Of a stretch of DNA of 64,000 nucleotides, positions 43,500 to 55,835 are shown one piece after another. Location: the NCBI GenBank assembly GCA_030407085.1, contig CM059583.1:27316001-27380000 (forward strand), given 5' to 3'. The DNA is from Trichopria drosophilae (taxonomy: Eukaryota; Arthropoda; Insecta; Hymenoptera; Diapriidae). Numbering within the stretch: the stretch's first letter is position 1; the number at the start of each line of letters is the position of its first letter. Made by a program: the position numbers and the translations under genes. The notes beneath the pieces are model-generated. The model was given only the letters and a program-made list of their open reading frames with translations. It was not told the DNA's origin and made no database searches.

Positions 43500-44720
43500 T
43501 TCCATGAAGGTAGAGGTTCGTTTCAAGAGATACTAAACGTTTGCAATATATGTAACTATGTAATTATATTATTTTAGTGTAAACATTAGATTTGGAAAAT
43601 TTTAACTTCCAGAAATGTAAAACAATTTTCGCCCTCTCGGGCCAAAATTACATAGCTGAGATAGGAGTTCCCCACTCATCGCCGTAATTTTACATTATGT
43701 CATTCTTCAACTAAGAGAAGCTTCTCAAGCGTCGTACATGCAAATTAATTTATAGTTTTTTTTACTTTTTACCTAAAATACCTTTTTTCGATGTATATTT
43801 ATTTAATTTCTAAAGATGGCCATCTTTATGGAACTCCCAGAAATGTAATATATTTTTTGATTCAGTTGGCGTAAAATGACCAATGTATTAAGATAGGGAT
43901 TTTGCCGAGTCATCATTGTTAAACATCATTGAAAAACGACCATTTTTCATACCTACTGAATAAAAAAACATCTACGAGCGTAAAAGTTATTTTACTCTCC
44001 TGATAGGAAAATAACTATTTCCCATAAAAATCGCATTTTCCGTCCTCAAAAATGATATAGCTGAGATGGGAGTTCTCCACCCATCCCAGTTTAAAATTCG
44101 GAGATCAAATTCGAATTTTACACCCGCTTGGATGACAAATATTGTTCGTATTACGGGCGTAAAATTTTATTTTACCAATATGAAAATAGTAGTTTTTGAT
44201 ACAAGTGGGAAAAAGTGTTTTCGAACGAATGTGAGGGCTGTGGCACGAGCCGAAGGCGAGTGTCGCATGCACGTTCGTCCAAAAAACATTTCTTCACATG
44301 TGCCGAAATGTATTTTTTGTTACAAGTGTGGGTAAAATGCGAAAGCAAAATGTCAAATGTGAAAAATAGAATTTTGCCCACGCAGTAACAAAAATACTAT
44401 TACTACCCACGTAATAATAACATTATTACTCATATTTTATATCATTAATTATGAAGTACGTATTATAAATAGTAAATCCTGATATGACAATGTATTTTCT
44501 TTCTCTTATAAAGACTCTCTTTGCACAATTCTTTCCGAATGATAATTCTATTTGATTTTAACTTAACTGTTTCTGAAAAAATAAACAAGCAAATCTATTT
44601 ATCTTTTTTCCCTTTTTTATTTGAACACCCTTTTTCTATTTACATGTATTTAATTTCTGAAGATGGCCATTTTTACGGAGCTGAAAACGTTAAAAATCAA
44701 TTTTGTTAATTTCGGATAGT
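43500..44720. repeat. Tandem/dispersed repeat block
   Basis: ATAGCTGAGATAGGAGTTCC (43650) recurs as ATAGCTGAGATGGGAGTTCT (44049). TATTTAATTTCTAAAGATGG with CCATCTTTATGGAACTCC (43797) recurs as TTTAATTTCTGAAGATGGCC (44650). Words with a grey resemblance to 57250-57430 (GGGCGTAAAATTTTATTTTA) also occur near 44154. No coding content is supported. Confidence 0.5.
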
Positions 44721-46339
44721 GACTGCATGTACCAAAATTTACAACTTAATTACAAAGTGATATGAAAATATATAACAGATTCATCAAAGGGTTTTATTCG
44801 GCAATTAATGATTTTCATGTTATAAACAATTTAAGACAAGATTTGTTTGGTTTTTTATTTCAGATGATTCATTCAGTGCTCATCGCAAATGGCCTTTTTT
44901 AGAGATGCTTCAGGATGACGGATGCAGTGGCCTTAATAATAGTAATTTTTAATCAATAAATTTTGAAAATGTACTTAGAAATTTCTCCAATATGTAAAAC
45001 AAATTTCAAATTCAGAAATTAAAATGCCTTTCTAAACAAAATTCTTCAAAAAATCCCGTTTTTGACGGCCTCGTAACTAGATATAACCTATTAAGGGACA
45101 GAAGTATATTTTATTTCAATAATATGACAGTTTTACAAAAAGAAATCTTATTAAAAAATGTGACTTCATCTGAATACAACATTCTTTATTTTTTATATCA
45201 CATGTATTTTAAGAATGTTTGTCTCAATAATTCAAACGGAACTAATATTATTAAAATAAATCATATCAGAGGAAATTGTTTAAATTGCATTTGTTAATAA
45301 GTCGATAAATCGAGAGTACCGTTTATTATAGTTAATTCGAAATTTAATTATTTGTCACGATTCCAATTCATTAATTTTCTCATATGTTGTATGCATACAG
45401 CGTTCTACTCGAGTAAAAATGAAGTGCGTGATTTGGCAACTGTTTATACTGTGTCCAAAAATAAATAAAATTATCCCATAATACGAAAATAGGTAATGAA
45501 CAAGTAATTTTTTACAATTAATTAAAATAAAATATTAAAATCGATGTTGAATAAATAATCACTTTGGTCATATATATTCGTATAGAATTACATTGTATCC
45601 TTTGCAATTTCTCTAGTCCAAAATAGCATCGTAACATTTAAACATGGGAAGTCATCTCAGGTGGATTCACAGTAAAATCATTGAATTATTACGTGAAAAG
45701 AAAATCGTTAAAGATCGAAATAATATGCTCCGATTTTCCGGCAAACATAATTCATTTTCATTCTGGAAAATCTTTTTGAATTTTTTATAACCACATTGGA
45801 AGAGTTTCGTCATTATTCTACACAGGTGTAGAAGCGAAATATAATATTTCCACTCAACACAGATAAAGCTACAAAATTTTTATAAATACATGAAGCACCT
45901 AAAATATCGAGACGTATTGTTCTGTATATAATTATATATTATTTATTAATTTATGGTTATTAACCTATATTACGAACAGAACGTTCCTAATTGAGTCACT
46001 AAGAGAGAGAATGAGAAAGAGAGAATATTACCTTACTTCCCTGTCAAGATTCCATTTTACTTTTATTTTTTCATAGAGAAATATTAATCTATATAAAAGA
46101 CAGTTCCAATCTACTTGCATTTACTTAATTTTATCAAAATGTTAACTACACGCCTTGACATTCACCAAAAACCATAACCTAACCTGAAATACATGACCAA
46201 ACTTAATGTACAGGAGTTTACGATAGGTAGATCGAAATGGATTGCACATTACTGAAACTCGATATTTTTTGTTTCCTTACTTCCAACTATACATACTCTT
46301 TCAATAATGTTTTAAACTCTGGCCTGGGCAAATCTTGAT
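44721..46339. other. AT-rich region, no supported feature
   Basis: Very low GC, no frame of note and no repeat recognised. Confidence 0.5.
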
Positions 46340-46612
46340 GAAGGCGATATGTACTCACATACTACATATTGTTATGTAATTTTACAACATAACATTGAAA
46401 TTTACAATATATGTATTAAAACCGCAATAAAATGTTGTAAAATCACAAAATACATGTCATTTTACAACACATTATTTAGAAATTGTAAATTCACAATAAA
46501 ATGTTGTAATTTTAAAAAATCTATTTTGAAATCGCAATATTTATTGCAATTTTACATTATTTTCGTACTGTAATTTTGTTGTAAAATCACAACCACTTTC
46601 AACAGTGTATGC
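46340..46612. mobile_element. Iterated-word element (ttgtaaaatcacaa)
   Basis: Variants of ATGTTGTAAAATCACAA alternate with the complement-like ATTGTGAATTTACAAT over about 270 bp and end in CAACAGTGTA. That terminal word resembles the ends of the elements at 2466 and 14611. It is probably the same kind of TIR element. The left end is unclear. Confidence 0.5.
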
Positions 46613-46724
46613 CAGGAAAAGTTTGTATGCGGATTTTTGCATCTAATGAAATCGATTAACTATCGTTCAAATTTCGAAGTTTACAGTCAACCTCTTAATG
46701 AATTCAAAACAGATTTTAATTCTC

Positions 46725-47040
46725 AATTTATAAGAAGACATCCCTGATAGAAATTTTGTCTAGAAACAACCGAGGCCCTAGATAGTTTTTAGAAACTTTC
46801 TCCGGTAGGAAAATCTGTATAGATTTCGGCTGGGTTTGAGGACACATTTTCAGGAATAATGTAATTAAATTTCTACTTTTTACGATTTCGAACGGTTTAG
46901 AGATGCAAATATCGGGAAAAATCGATATCGAAACGATCCAGAATCTATCTTGACTAGTATGATTTAACAAAATGTTGGTATACTGCCAGATTCTAGCCGG
47001 AATTTACACGGATATTTCCACATAGACATTTCCTCCCAGG
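46725..47040. repeat. Degenerate word repeat (ccagattctagcc type)
   Basis: Variants of TCTAGAAA, CCAGAATCTATC and GCCAGATTCTAGCCGG occur in both halves. The vocabulary resembles 21340-21680 and 51510-51740. The boundaries are uncertain. Confidence 0.3.
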
Positions 47041-48309
47041 TCCTGTATACACTTCTCATTCACAACTATCATTTATAAACATACTAATAAATCAATATAA
47101 AATATACTATTCTACATCAAAATATAACATATAACATAGTTAAAAAATATGTTTACTTAATTTTAACAGTTTGATAAACCACCGAGTTCCTCAACAGTGC
47201 ATCTGACTGACACCGAACTCGCAAAAAAAAAGTGGACACCTAGAAAATATCCAGACAAATTACGAAATGGTTTTCATCAAACTTTCTGGACATCTTTAAT
47301 GAAGAAATAAATAAAATGTAGAGAAGTCGAAGGAGTTCGGTAAAAATCTACTGATTAATTCGGAAAAAATGTAAAGAAATATTCCAACGAAAATTTCCTG
47401 AACCTTCGGTAAAATTCCATATTAGTTCGGAAAAAATTGAACAGAAAGAGAGAGAAAAAAGTTGAGGCACACACGCCACACATATTTATAAGAAACACAC
47501 ACAACCTTACATATTGTTTTGTTGTATATTTTGAGTGGAGGGAGTGATTGGTAGAGAACTAATAGAAAGAATATATTCGAACAACTCGTGGCCATCGATA
47601 CTTGCGACCTGCTCAGAGAACGTATCTCACGCAATCTGTTAATAGATCAGTACATGAAACCCGCGAATACCCATATCAAGTTCCGTAATTTTCATAGACT
47701 AAAAATGGTAATTGTTCTTGTTACTCATATTTCACTAGACTCAAAATTTCACGTGAAATATATAAAAATTATGAAGTAAATTTGTGAACATGTCTGTAAT
47801 ATAACATTTCAACTTTTACATAATCAAATGTCAGTTTTACTACTTATTCGGGAATTATTTAACAAGAGTTCTAATAAACTTAACGAAAGTAAGAAAATAA
47901 TTCTGAAAAAAATCGTCCTGTCCGAAATCTCTTTACAGTTCTGTAATTTTTCCCGGTGAGAGATGTTCCGTATACATTTGGCAAAGGACAACTAATGCTT
48001 TTGCAATTTTATGAAACCATAAATCTAAACTTGTTTTTTTGAGAGTATTACCCATATATAAATTTGGAATCAAAGTAATGTTCAGAGAAACAACTCAGGT
48101 CCAAAAGCTGCAAGTTCGATCATGCCAATCGGGATACTTTTAATAGTATATACTAAAGTGCACACCACCAAGTTACATCAAAAGTATCAAACCGTTACCG
48201 TTCTATCGTATAAATGACATTATCCAGTTGCTGCAAGAATGTTGGATTTGAAACTGGATATTATGACAAGTACCAGACTTCCATCTATCGATCATGCATA
48301 TTCGTTCAT
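47041..48309. other. AT-rich region
   Basis: An inverted word pair (ACACCGAACTCGC near 47210, AGGAGTTCGGTAAAA near 47330) hints at a small element. No gene was seen. Confidence 0.35.
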
Positions 48310-48560
48310 TTATGAGAATTGAGAGAATGCTTCCCTTCCGTCATGGTCGATGCGCGAGGATTCATCGAAAGGCACCCTTCGTTACTGCCTTAGGGGGGGT
48401 CTAATGAAAATATAACAGTTTCTATGCCGCGGAGTTCGTCTGGCAGCCTTCTGCCGCATCAACCTGACACATAAACTCTTATTATGCTATACGTTACAGG
48501 GGTGGAGGCGCTAATGGAGCCACAAGTCAGCGCGGTATCGGGGCAAGCACCTTGCCTTTG
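48310..48560. other. Moderately GC-rich block
   Basis: Higher GC than flanks (for example GCCGCGGAGTTCGTCTGGCAG near 48427). No frame is supported. Confidence 0.3.
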
Positions 48561-49245
48561 CAGCCGTCTACTTATTTTATATTTAACCGTCATAAAGAAG
48601 GAGCTACTTACCGGACGACTGTGGTGATATTTAATAATACATTCTTTCAGCCACTAAAATAATCGCGATATTTCGTAAAACGCTGCGTTAAAAAATTCAG
48701 GCAAACCATGATATTTTCATTATGGCGGAAAATGCGGAAATATGTACACATTCTCTATGATTTCCGACACATATGCCAGTTTTCAGGTTCTAATTTAATC
48801 AGATTTCATTTTCTGCAATGATGAACCGAGACCGTGGAAACTGTATTGATAGGTGCGACGGAGATTGGTGATGACATCACTATTGAAAACGATGATCGTA
48901 ATTTCTCGTCATTAGCTTTTGCCTTAAACATCTAGCGCAATATTGCTGTTGTTATCGGCCGATATTATGAATTCTGTCACGGTGACGATTTGGTGTAAAG
49001 GTGCTAGATAAGAACTAATGGATGATGTTCATCAATATGCAGATTTTTTCACATGTTGTAGGTTTCCTTTAAAGAAACGTACAGAAGTGTGCCAAAATGT
49101 ACTGAAGTATTAAAGCACTATTCGTGTGAAAAAATGAACAATGTGTCAAGATTTACCTTAAAAGTGATTCTACACAGTTTGTGCACTAAATGTATTAAGT
49201 TTGAATAAAATTATATACAGGGTGAATACGTATGACCCGAACATA
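48561..49245. other. AT-rich spacer
   Basis: Just before the MITE, TACAGGGTGAATACGTATGA (49215) is a partial extra copy of that MITE's end word. Nothing else was seen. Confidence 0.4.
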
Positions 49246-49490
49246 CAGGGTGGACATCGGCCAGCGGGTCATAGGCATTCCATGTTCAAGAAGTAACTAG
49301 ATCAGTCTACTAAAAACGCGGTATTTAGGCCTTGTTGGGCTTTGCTACAATTCTTAATTTTGTTTATTTATGCATTGCGAGGAATTAAAAGACTGTAGCA
49401 AAACCTAATTACCACGGGATTAATCGACTGATGGTCTAGTTACTTCTTTAACATGGGATGCATATGACCCGCTGGCCGACGTCCACCCTG
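49246..49490. mobile_element. TA-flanked foldback MITE, 245 bp
   Basis: TIRs of about 60 bp begin CAGGGTGGACATCGGCCAGC on the left. The right end is CAGGGTGGACGTCGGCCAGC when complemented. TA flanks both sides (49244-49245, 49491-49492). Ends of the type CAGGGTG with TA duplication are common in mariner-like elements (inference). No coding sequence. Confidence 0.8.
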
Positions 49491-49493
49491 TAG

Positions 49494-49809
49494 GTCAGCC
49501 CATGTTACAGGATTGCGGTCTGGTGATTGGTCAATGACCAATGGTCAGCGCTAGTCTGAAAATCCCTAGATAGTCTAACCTTTTGCGAAATGTCAGTCAT
49601 CTTCTGTAATGTTATAATTTCACATTTTGATGGTTTCTCAGAAAAATTAAAAGTTTGAAAGTCGGCCAACAAAAGGAATCACAGAGCTGAGGATACCAGG
49701 ATGACTAACACTTTTTATTCATTTCAAATAAAGTTTCAGTCTGTCCACGAGCCATGTGACTAGCGCTTGACCAATTACGAGTCGGCATTCCTCTAACATG
49801 GGTAGCCCT
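49494..49809. mobile_element. Second foldback MITE, about 315 bp, adjacent
   Basis: The left end CAGCCCATGTTACAGGATTG pairs with the complement of the right end, GGCTACCCATGTTAGAGGAA. The inner words GGTCAGCGCTAGTC and GACTAGCGCTTGACC also pair. The arms are about 110 bp with indels. It abuts the preceding MITE. Confidence 0.65.
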
Positions 49810-50189
49810 ATGTTCAAGTTATACTTCATTCCAAATACTGAAAACTTAGTTACCGCAGATTGTTTTTTATTCATTTTTTGTACAATTTAGTTAAAATTCT
49901 TCACATTATCAGAAACTAAGAGGATTCAAATTTTCAATGTAGAAATGCAAGGGATGCGACAAAATCAAAATGAGACCGATGCGAAGGAGAAATCCTGAAG
50001 CTCGCTGAAATTTCTCTGTAACGATGAAGACATGGAGAAAGAGACACAGAACATTTTATGAAACTTTTTTTAAACGATACTGCAAAAATCTTATTTGTAT
50101 TTGACAATTTTTAACGCGACGGTCGTAGAAAATTGTTAACGACCCTTACTATTATAAGTATGCGAAATACGTATCGGGTATTTATTATT
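49810..50189. other. AT-rich spacer
   Basis: No supported feature. Confidence 0.4.
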
Positions 50190-51000
50190 TGTAACACCTC
50201 CGTTTAAAGAGATCTGCGAACAGCATCGTTATCCTCATCAGGGGTGTTTCCTGGACATCTAACGATATAATCGATCGAGCGCAAACGTACCTATAAATTC
50301 GCGGACATTCGCGAAGGTCCAGCACTAGCATGCAGAGCAAGTAACCCCGTACTCGTAGAGTCACCGGGCGTATGAAAATTACAAAGCTATTAATTATGAG
50401 CCGCGATAAATTAAGCAACCGTGGGGCCATTATAGAACGGGCTCGCGAGCTCCGGTGAATTGTTGGTAAACTTGGTTCAACTACGCAACACGGTCGGTGC
50501 TCTGCCCAACACTCGGCCATATAATAATGGTTGGTTAGAATGCTAATATATGTCCGTACAGGGGGGTGGCACCCGGGGACCTTGCATCATCGGAGGGACC
50601 CAACTGGGCACTCGGTCGGTCGGCTCCAGGCCGGACACCGCCATAATCTACGCCTCGAGACGTTATTAGCTCCCTGAGACACTAAAACTACCTTACCAAC
50701 GACGTCGGCGACGCCGACGCTGCCCGATGGTCCCCTGCGAGAGGGGGACGACCGACGCGACGCGTGCACCTTCGAAATGCCGTTAACGCTACTTGCAAAA
50801 CGCCCTAATAAGCGCATACTCGAAGTGACTGGGGACCTATTAACTACCGATACATAGAGGACGCCCGACATCTTCCAAAACCGTCTGACGTTGTTGCCTT
50901 GCGACCCATGTGTCCTTATCCCTCGCCGGGCTAACTATTATGTGCGAACTTCTGATTTGTTACTCGCCCCTTTGCCTCCGGTTAAATTCCAGTCTGGCTG
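50190..51000. other. GC- and CpG-rich block, about 0.8 kb
   Basis: Minus-strand frames (50185-50520, 111 codons; 50587-50871, 94 codons) run through CpG-rich DNA. The second has a CCCACCC-rich border and an Arg/Ser-rich product without motif. Neither product is recognised. A decayed retroelement leader, untranslated exon or regulatory block are all possible. Confidence 0.35.
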
Positions 51001-51509
51001 GGTAATGCATCCTGTAATGTTCGCTTTGTTACGGCACTCTTGGCTATTTCAATTTTTATTCGGTACCATACCCTAGCAAATCTAGTCGTTTCGACAAAGT
51101 CAAAGTCAATACTCTCTAATCAAGTAAAATTAATCTGTTTTCATCTGTAAAGTATCCAGTAAATGAAACAGAATCTCAAGTCTTGAATATAAGTATAATC
51201 TAATTAGAGTAGTTGCACTTCTCAATAGCATTTCGTGCTATTAGTTGAATAGGTTAACAGGCAAACAAAAAAAAGGACTAAATAAGGAATTTTGCATCCA
51301 TATCAAAACAAGAATTTATTGAACGAGTGAACTTGATCTTTACTGTGTTCTATTGCAAATTCCAGAGAACAATTTATCGAAGTGTACAAAATTTAAATAG
51401 GATCCCTATTATCCTTTGTCATAGCAAAATATGGTAAATGAATATTTAGAAAATATAATCTATTTTAAGACCAGTAGTATATTTTTTTACTATAATATGG
51501 ATTTTCTAT
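51001..51509. other. AT-rich spacer
   Basis: Nothing was recognised. Confidence 0.4.
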
Positions 51510-51740
51510 CATGTTTTCGATCCATTTCTGTCCAATTGCCCGAAGTTCAACTGACGTGTGACTAGAATCCAGCCGAGTTACCACGGATCCGACCAGGCTT
51601 AATACGTTTCTCTGACTTGAGACGCTGACTGAGCTAATTTAACTTGACCAGGTAACCGTAGTTGCATTCAGAATAGGAATGGATCGGGCTAGTCCGGATG
51701 GATACCAGCCAGAACACGGTATCTATACGTTTCAAATCTA
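51510..51740. repeat. Degenerate word repeat (atccagccgag / gaccaggt type)
   Basis: Related words (AGAATCCAGCCGAG, GATCCGACCAGGC, TTGACCAGGTAACC, GATACCAGCCAGAAC) recur. This is similar in vocabulary to the stretches at 19301 and 21340. Confidence 0.3.
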
Positions 51741-52258
51741 GTTGCGAGATTCTAGTCAAAATCGATCGAAAAAACTTTTTTTTATTTCTTTATTTCCATC
51801 CATAAGGTTTTAGACATGTATAGGCAAAAGGATATTTCCCTACCTAATTTATTTGACGAGTTATAGCGTATAGACGAGAGTGCGTCGGCCGAAAAAACAG
51901 GTGTTCGTCAAACTTTAAACGCGTTTTTCTCAAAACACTTTTTTTGCGAACGGGGCGCGATCCTCTTCAACGACTACACCGATTTCGACGTTTGACGGCT
52001 CAAATTAAAGCTTATTCAATTTAGAGGGCCTTCATGAAGCGTTTTTTGTCAAAAAATTTTTTAGTATTGTTTTTTTAAACGTTAAAACAAATAAAAAGAG
52101 GCAAAAAAGGAGTTTTTTTTCAAAGGGCCACCATTTTTTTTTTAAGATGGTTTTTTGAAAGTCGGAAAATCATAAGGCCCCCTAAAATTGAATTTTTTTT
52201 ATTTTTCGTTTCAGATAACTTGCCAGGGCTGTAGAGTGCCTCGCGCACACTGTCCACC
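51741..52258. other. Poly-T-rich spacer
   Basis: Long T runs and words such as AAACGCGTTTTTCTCAAAACAC (51918). It may be another dispersed repeat, but a second copy is not seen in the window. Confidence 0.3.
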
Positions 52259-53058
52259 CAGTGTTCACAGATTTAGTATGCATCTCGGGCACGCGCAGTA
52301 CAAAGGTGCGCTGATTGGCCGCCGACTCCCCGCGGAACCGCGGGAATTCAAACGGTACGTTGGCGGATGAATTTCAATGCAAAATCATCAATTTTGACAT
52401 GAAAATGCATTTGAAAAATTTGGTTTTTTGACCAAGTCGGTGCAAGACATGTTTCTTTCTGAAATACTGAATAAAGAATTAGGAAATTGCAAGAAATATT
52501 CTTTTTGTAAGCATGAGAGTATAAAAATTCCTGTTTTTTTGATTAAAATTGTATGCGATACGTAATTTACATTCAAAATACTTTTAAAGAGTCATTTTTA
52601 CCATATACGTGATAAAGAATAATATTACAATTACATAATGTGCCGTATTCTTTTAGTAAGATTATTTTCAATAAAATTCATTACAGCATACAAGGGAATC
52701 ATTTATTTATAAATCTTGGAGTGTATTTTTGAATTTTTATTGCTTGAAATTACGTATCGCATACAATTTTAATCAAAGAACAGGAATTTTTATACTGTCA
52801 CGCTTACAAAAAGAATATTTCTTGCAATTTCCTAATTCTTTCTTCAGTATTTCATAAAGAAACATGTTTTGCACCGACTTGATCAAAAAACCGAATTTTT
52901 CAAATGCATTTTCATGTCAAAATTGATGATTTTGCATTGAAACCAATCCGCCAACGTGCCGTTTGAATTCCCGCGGTTCCGCGGGGAGTCGGGCGGCCAA
53001 TCAGCGCAACTTCGTACTGCGCGTGCCCGAGATGCATACTAAATCTGTGAACACTGTG
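52259..53058. repeat. Large foldback, about 800 bp
   Basis: The left arm 52259-52582 and right arm 52722-53058 are reverse complements at roughly nine in ten positions. Examples are CAGTGTTCACAGATTTAGTA at the left edge and TACTAAATCTGTGAACACTG at the right, and GACTCCCCGCGGAACCGCGG against CCGCGGTTCCGCGGGGAGTC. A spacer of about 140 bp is AT-rich. Each arm also contains the short palindrome CCGCGGTTCCGCGG. No coding capacity. It is a foldback transposon or an inverted duplication. Confidence 0.85.
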
Positions 53059-53589
53059 TCCACCGCCGCGTACGCCCGTCGTCAATGAGGGCTGGAGCTG
53101 CCCATTTTATATTGTTTTTACTCAAATAAATTTTGTAAACTTTTTAAAATATAAACAAATAAATGCCACAAAAGTTAAAAAATAAATATGTATGTACTCT
53201 CTCTCTCAAAAAAACAAGAAATTATGCACATTTTCGGGCCTCTGGACTAGAACCTCCCCTTAAGTTTTTAATCGGGTTAATCAGGCTGATTTTCAACTAC
53301 GACCCGGTTTATATTCAGGTCAATTTGAGCCAATTTTACCTGGGTGTCTTAATTAGATGATAGTGAACCACAAAATTATCCTGGGTCTGTTGACCATTCA
53401 CTCTTTGTCCTCGATCGATAAATATTGAAAGAAATGCAGCCATTAAAGAAAATTTTGCTATTCGTAGATTGTTTAAAAAAATGTTTTCTACGATCTTAAA
53501 GACCGGATATACTATTGCGCTAAAATCTAACCGGGACTAAGTTAGATATTGTCAAGCACAAAAAGAGGTTACACTTGCGAATCCATCGA
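53059..53589. other. Spacer
   Basis: No feature was recognised. Confidence 0.4.
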
Positions 53590-53810
53590 AAGGTTCACGA
53601 GATACAGCGCGAAGAAAACTGACACATACGGACAGACAAACTGAAGGATGTACGTACAAAATCACGGACACAAATATTTTTAATGCATTTTTGTGATCTT
53701 TAGGGTCTGAAAATTCGAAATTTGATGAAAGATTACAGTTTCATTTTTGTTGCCGAAGTGACCAAATTCAATAGTTCGTCCAGACCTAAGATATTGGTCG
53801 AAGTAATAAT
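53590..53810. repeat. Repeat B copy
   Basis: It contains GATGTACGTACAAAATCACG, GAAATTTGATGAAAGATTAC and GAAGTGACCAAATTCAATAG followed by TCGTCCAGACC and GGTCGAAGTAATAA. The order is the same as at 39090-39295. Confidence 0.7.
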
Positions 53811-54689
53811 AATAAGCTTTTTAGTCTGAATTATTGAAAATGATAATGGGACTCTTGATACTGATTCGTGCCAAAAAGGGTACCATAAAGGTACCTGTGT
53901 AAATGAATCTGTATTTAATATCAAAACATTCATTGCATTACTATTCCAGTGAATAAAAATTATTTTTACTGTAACAATAAAATTAAGACCAGACATACAT
54001 TGCGGTTTTACCTTTGAGTCTACTTGATTGCGAAAATAGTCAATTATTTACAAGGTAACTTTCGAAATACGACTGAAACCAAACGTTAGAACCTACGAAG
54101 ATGAGCTTTTTTGAGCTTTTTCTTTTAAAAAATCTTATCTCTGCGGTTCACTTTTGTATGACAAGCTTTAGATAAAACTACCGTTCGATATATTATTGAT
54201 CCAGTTACGAGAGTTTATTATTCCTAAAGAAGAAGTTACACCGACATTTTGTCAATACGATCATGAAACTTATAATTTTAAAAGATAGTCCGTGAAATTC
54301 TAACTTATTTCTTCGCCAATAATGAAGAAGTTCATTACATCTATCTGCGGTTACAGGTGAAAAAATAAATTAAAAAAAAGACATGTCTGATATTTTTTTG
54401 TATAAAAGGCCACATATTTAATTTTGTTTCAGATAAAATGAAATTTTAAGACTAACATCTGAAAGAGCATACCTAAAAATGGTAAGAAACATTATTCCCT
54501 ACGTGATGATCATGAGAATGAGGCTAAAAAACTGCAACATAATCTCCGTTTCCCGACGTTAATAAGTTGAAGTAATATAAAATTTTTCAACCGTTTTATC
54601 TAATTATATAATTTTATTTGTATTATTTCCTCTGTATATTTGAAGAGTTTTCTTGGTAAACCTTCGTAAAAAGTAAAATAAAAAAATTC
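53811..54689. other. AT-rich spacer
   Basis: No supported feature. Confidence 0.4.
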
Positions 54690-54880
54690 AATTCTCTACC
54701 TTTTTTATTTGACATATTTTTTTCTCAGACTCGTATTTTTCAAGATAAATGCAAAAAACCGCAAAAAATCGCGTTTTTGGCGGTTTTTTCAAGGTGGCGG
54801 ACAAGGTTTTGCCGAGCGCCACTTTTTATTGTTATATTCGTGATCAGGAGGCAAAAATACATAAAAAATGTGTTGTTCTT
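54690..54880. repeat. piggyBac-like arm piece
   Basis: CAAGATAAATGCAAAAAACC, TTCAAGGTGGCGG and TTATTGTTATATTCGTGATC are homologous to 39440-39560, inside the right arm of the 2.7-kb element. It follows a repeat B copy in the same order as there. Confidence 0.6.
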
Positions 54881-55405
54881 TTTGCAATTTCGAATACGTT
54901 TTCTTTTATCATATTAGCTGAAATACTTTCAGCCACCAGTGACCTTGTCCTTGACGCTAAACTTTAAGTTCATAACAAGATCAAAGTGATTATCAAAGTG
55001 ATTGTGCATGTATTTTAGGTAATAAGGAAAAAAACTGCGTATCGCGATACCTCGATTCCATAATAAAGTAAGAATCAAAGCAAAGCAAAGTTGTAATACG
55101 ATTAATAAATGACTAACCTATATCCATATATGTGCATGTTCAATGCTCGATGGTTTTTCAAAGTAGGAAGGTTAATACATTTAAAAAGTTGAAACTTTAT
55201 GCCTGAAAAATATAAAAAAGTCGAATTCGCAATTTTAATTGAGAATATGAAGTGATATGCACCGAGAATACCATCGACATTCAATCTGTGTACAAACAAT
55301 AAAAAAATGCGATTATGCGAAATATGAAAAACGATAGGACAGTTATGAATGAATCTCGGCACAAGGGTACCGAATTTTACTACATCCTACAAAAAAAACC
55401 CATAG
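54881..55405. other. AT-rich spacer
   Basis: A minus-strand 86-codon frame (55102-55362) has no motif. Nothing else was seen. Confidence 0.4.
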
Positions 55406-55737
55406 TTTCATAAATTTCATAAATTAAATCTAAAAAGAGATTTTATAACTTCGATAAATAGAGCACGAGCAAATAACTACCACCTGTCGGCATCCTTATA
55501 GCTCGCATTGGATTTGTAAGTAATCCTAAGTGTTCCTGCGGACATGAGATGGAAGACCTAGATCACGTAATTTGGCAGTGTCCAAAATACGAATTAAACT
55601 GGATAAAAATGTTAAGAGAGCTTAGAAGTTTACAATTCTATATACCACATAAAATGAGCACCTACCTCGCTATTCCAAACGTCACAGCGTTAAAAATTAT
55701 CGATGAGTTCCTTACATATCACAAATTACACCTCTGA
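55406..55737 (+). pseudogene. R1-like LINE ORF2 C-terminus, frameshifted
   Basis: From 55406 the frame reads LKRDFITSINRARANNYHLS then ASL. After two extra bases at 55499-55500 it continues in another frame as ARIGFVSNPKCSCGHEMEDL, DHVIWQCPKYELNWIKMLRE and on to HKLHL and TGA at 55735-55737. The RARANNYHLSASLA plus C-x-CG-x-E...H-V-x-W-x-CP-x-Y series is the characteristic C-terminal region of R1/LOA-group non-LTR retrotransposon polymerases. It is 5'-truncated and broken by a stop at 55403 and by the frameshift, so it is a dead copy. Confidence 0.8.
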
Positions 55738-55835
55738 TTGTACAGATTGTATTTAAGTTATATATATATTATTTGCATTGTACATAATAAACCTGCATCA
55801 GAGTTTCATAAGTTAATAAATAAAAAAAAAGAAAA
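55738..55835 (+). other. LINE 3' untranslated region and A-rich tail
   Basis: A short AT-rich region after the stop contains AATAAA-like ATAATAAACC and ends in AATAAATAAAAAAAAAG, as expected for the 3' end of the preceding LINE fragment. Confidence 0.55.
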
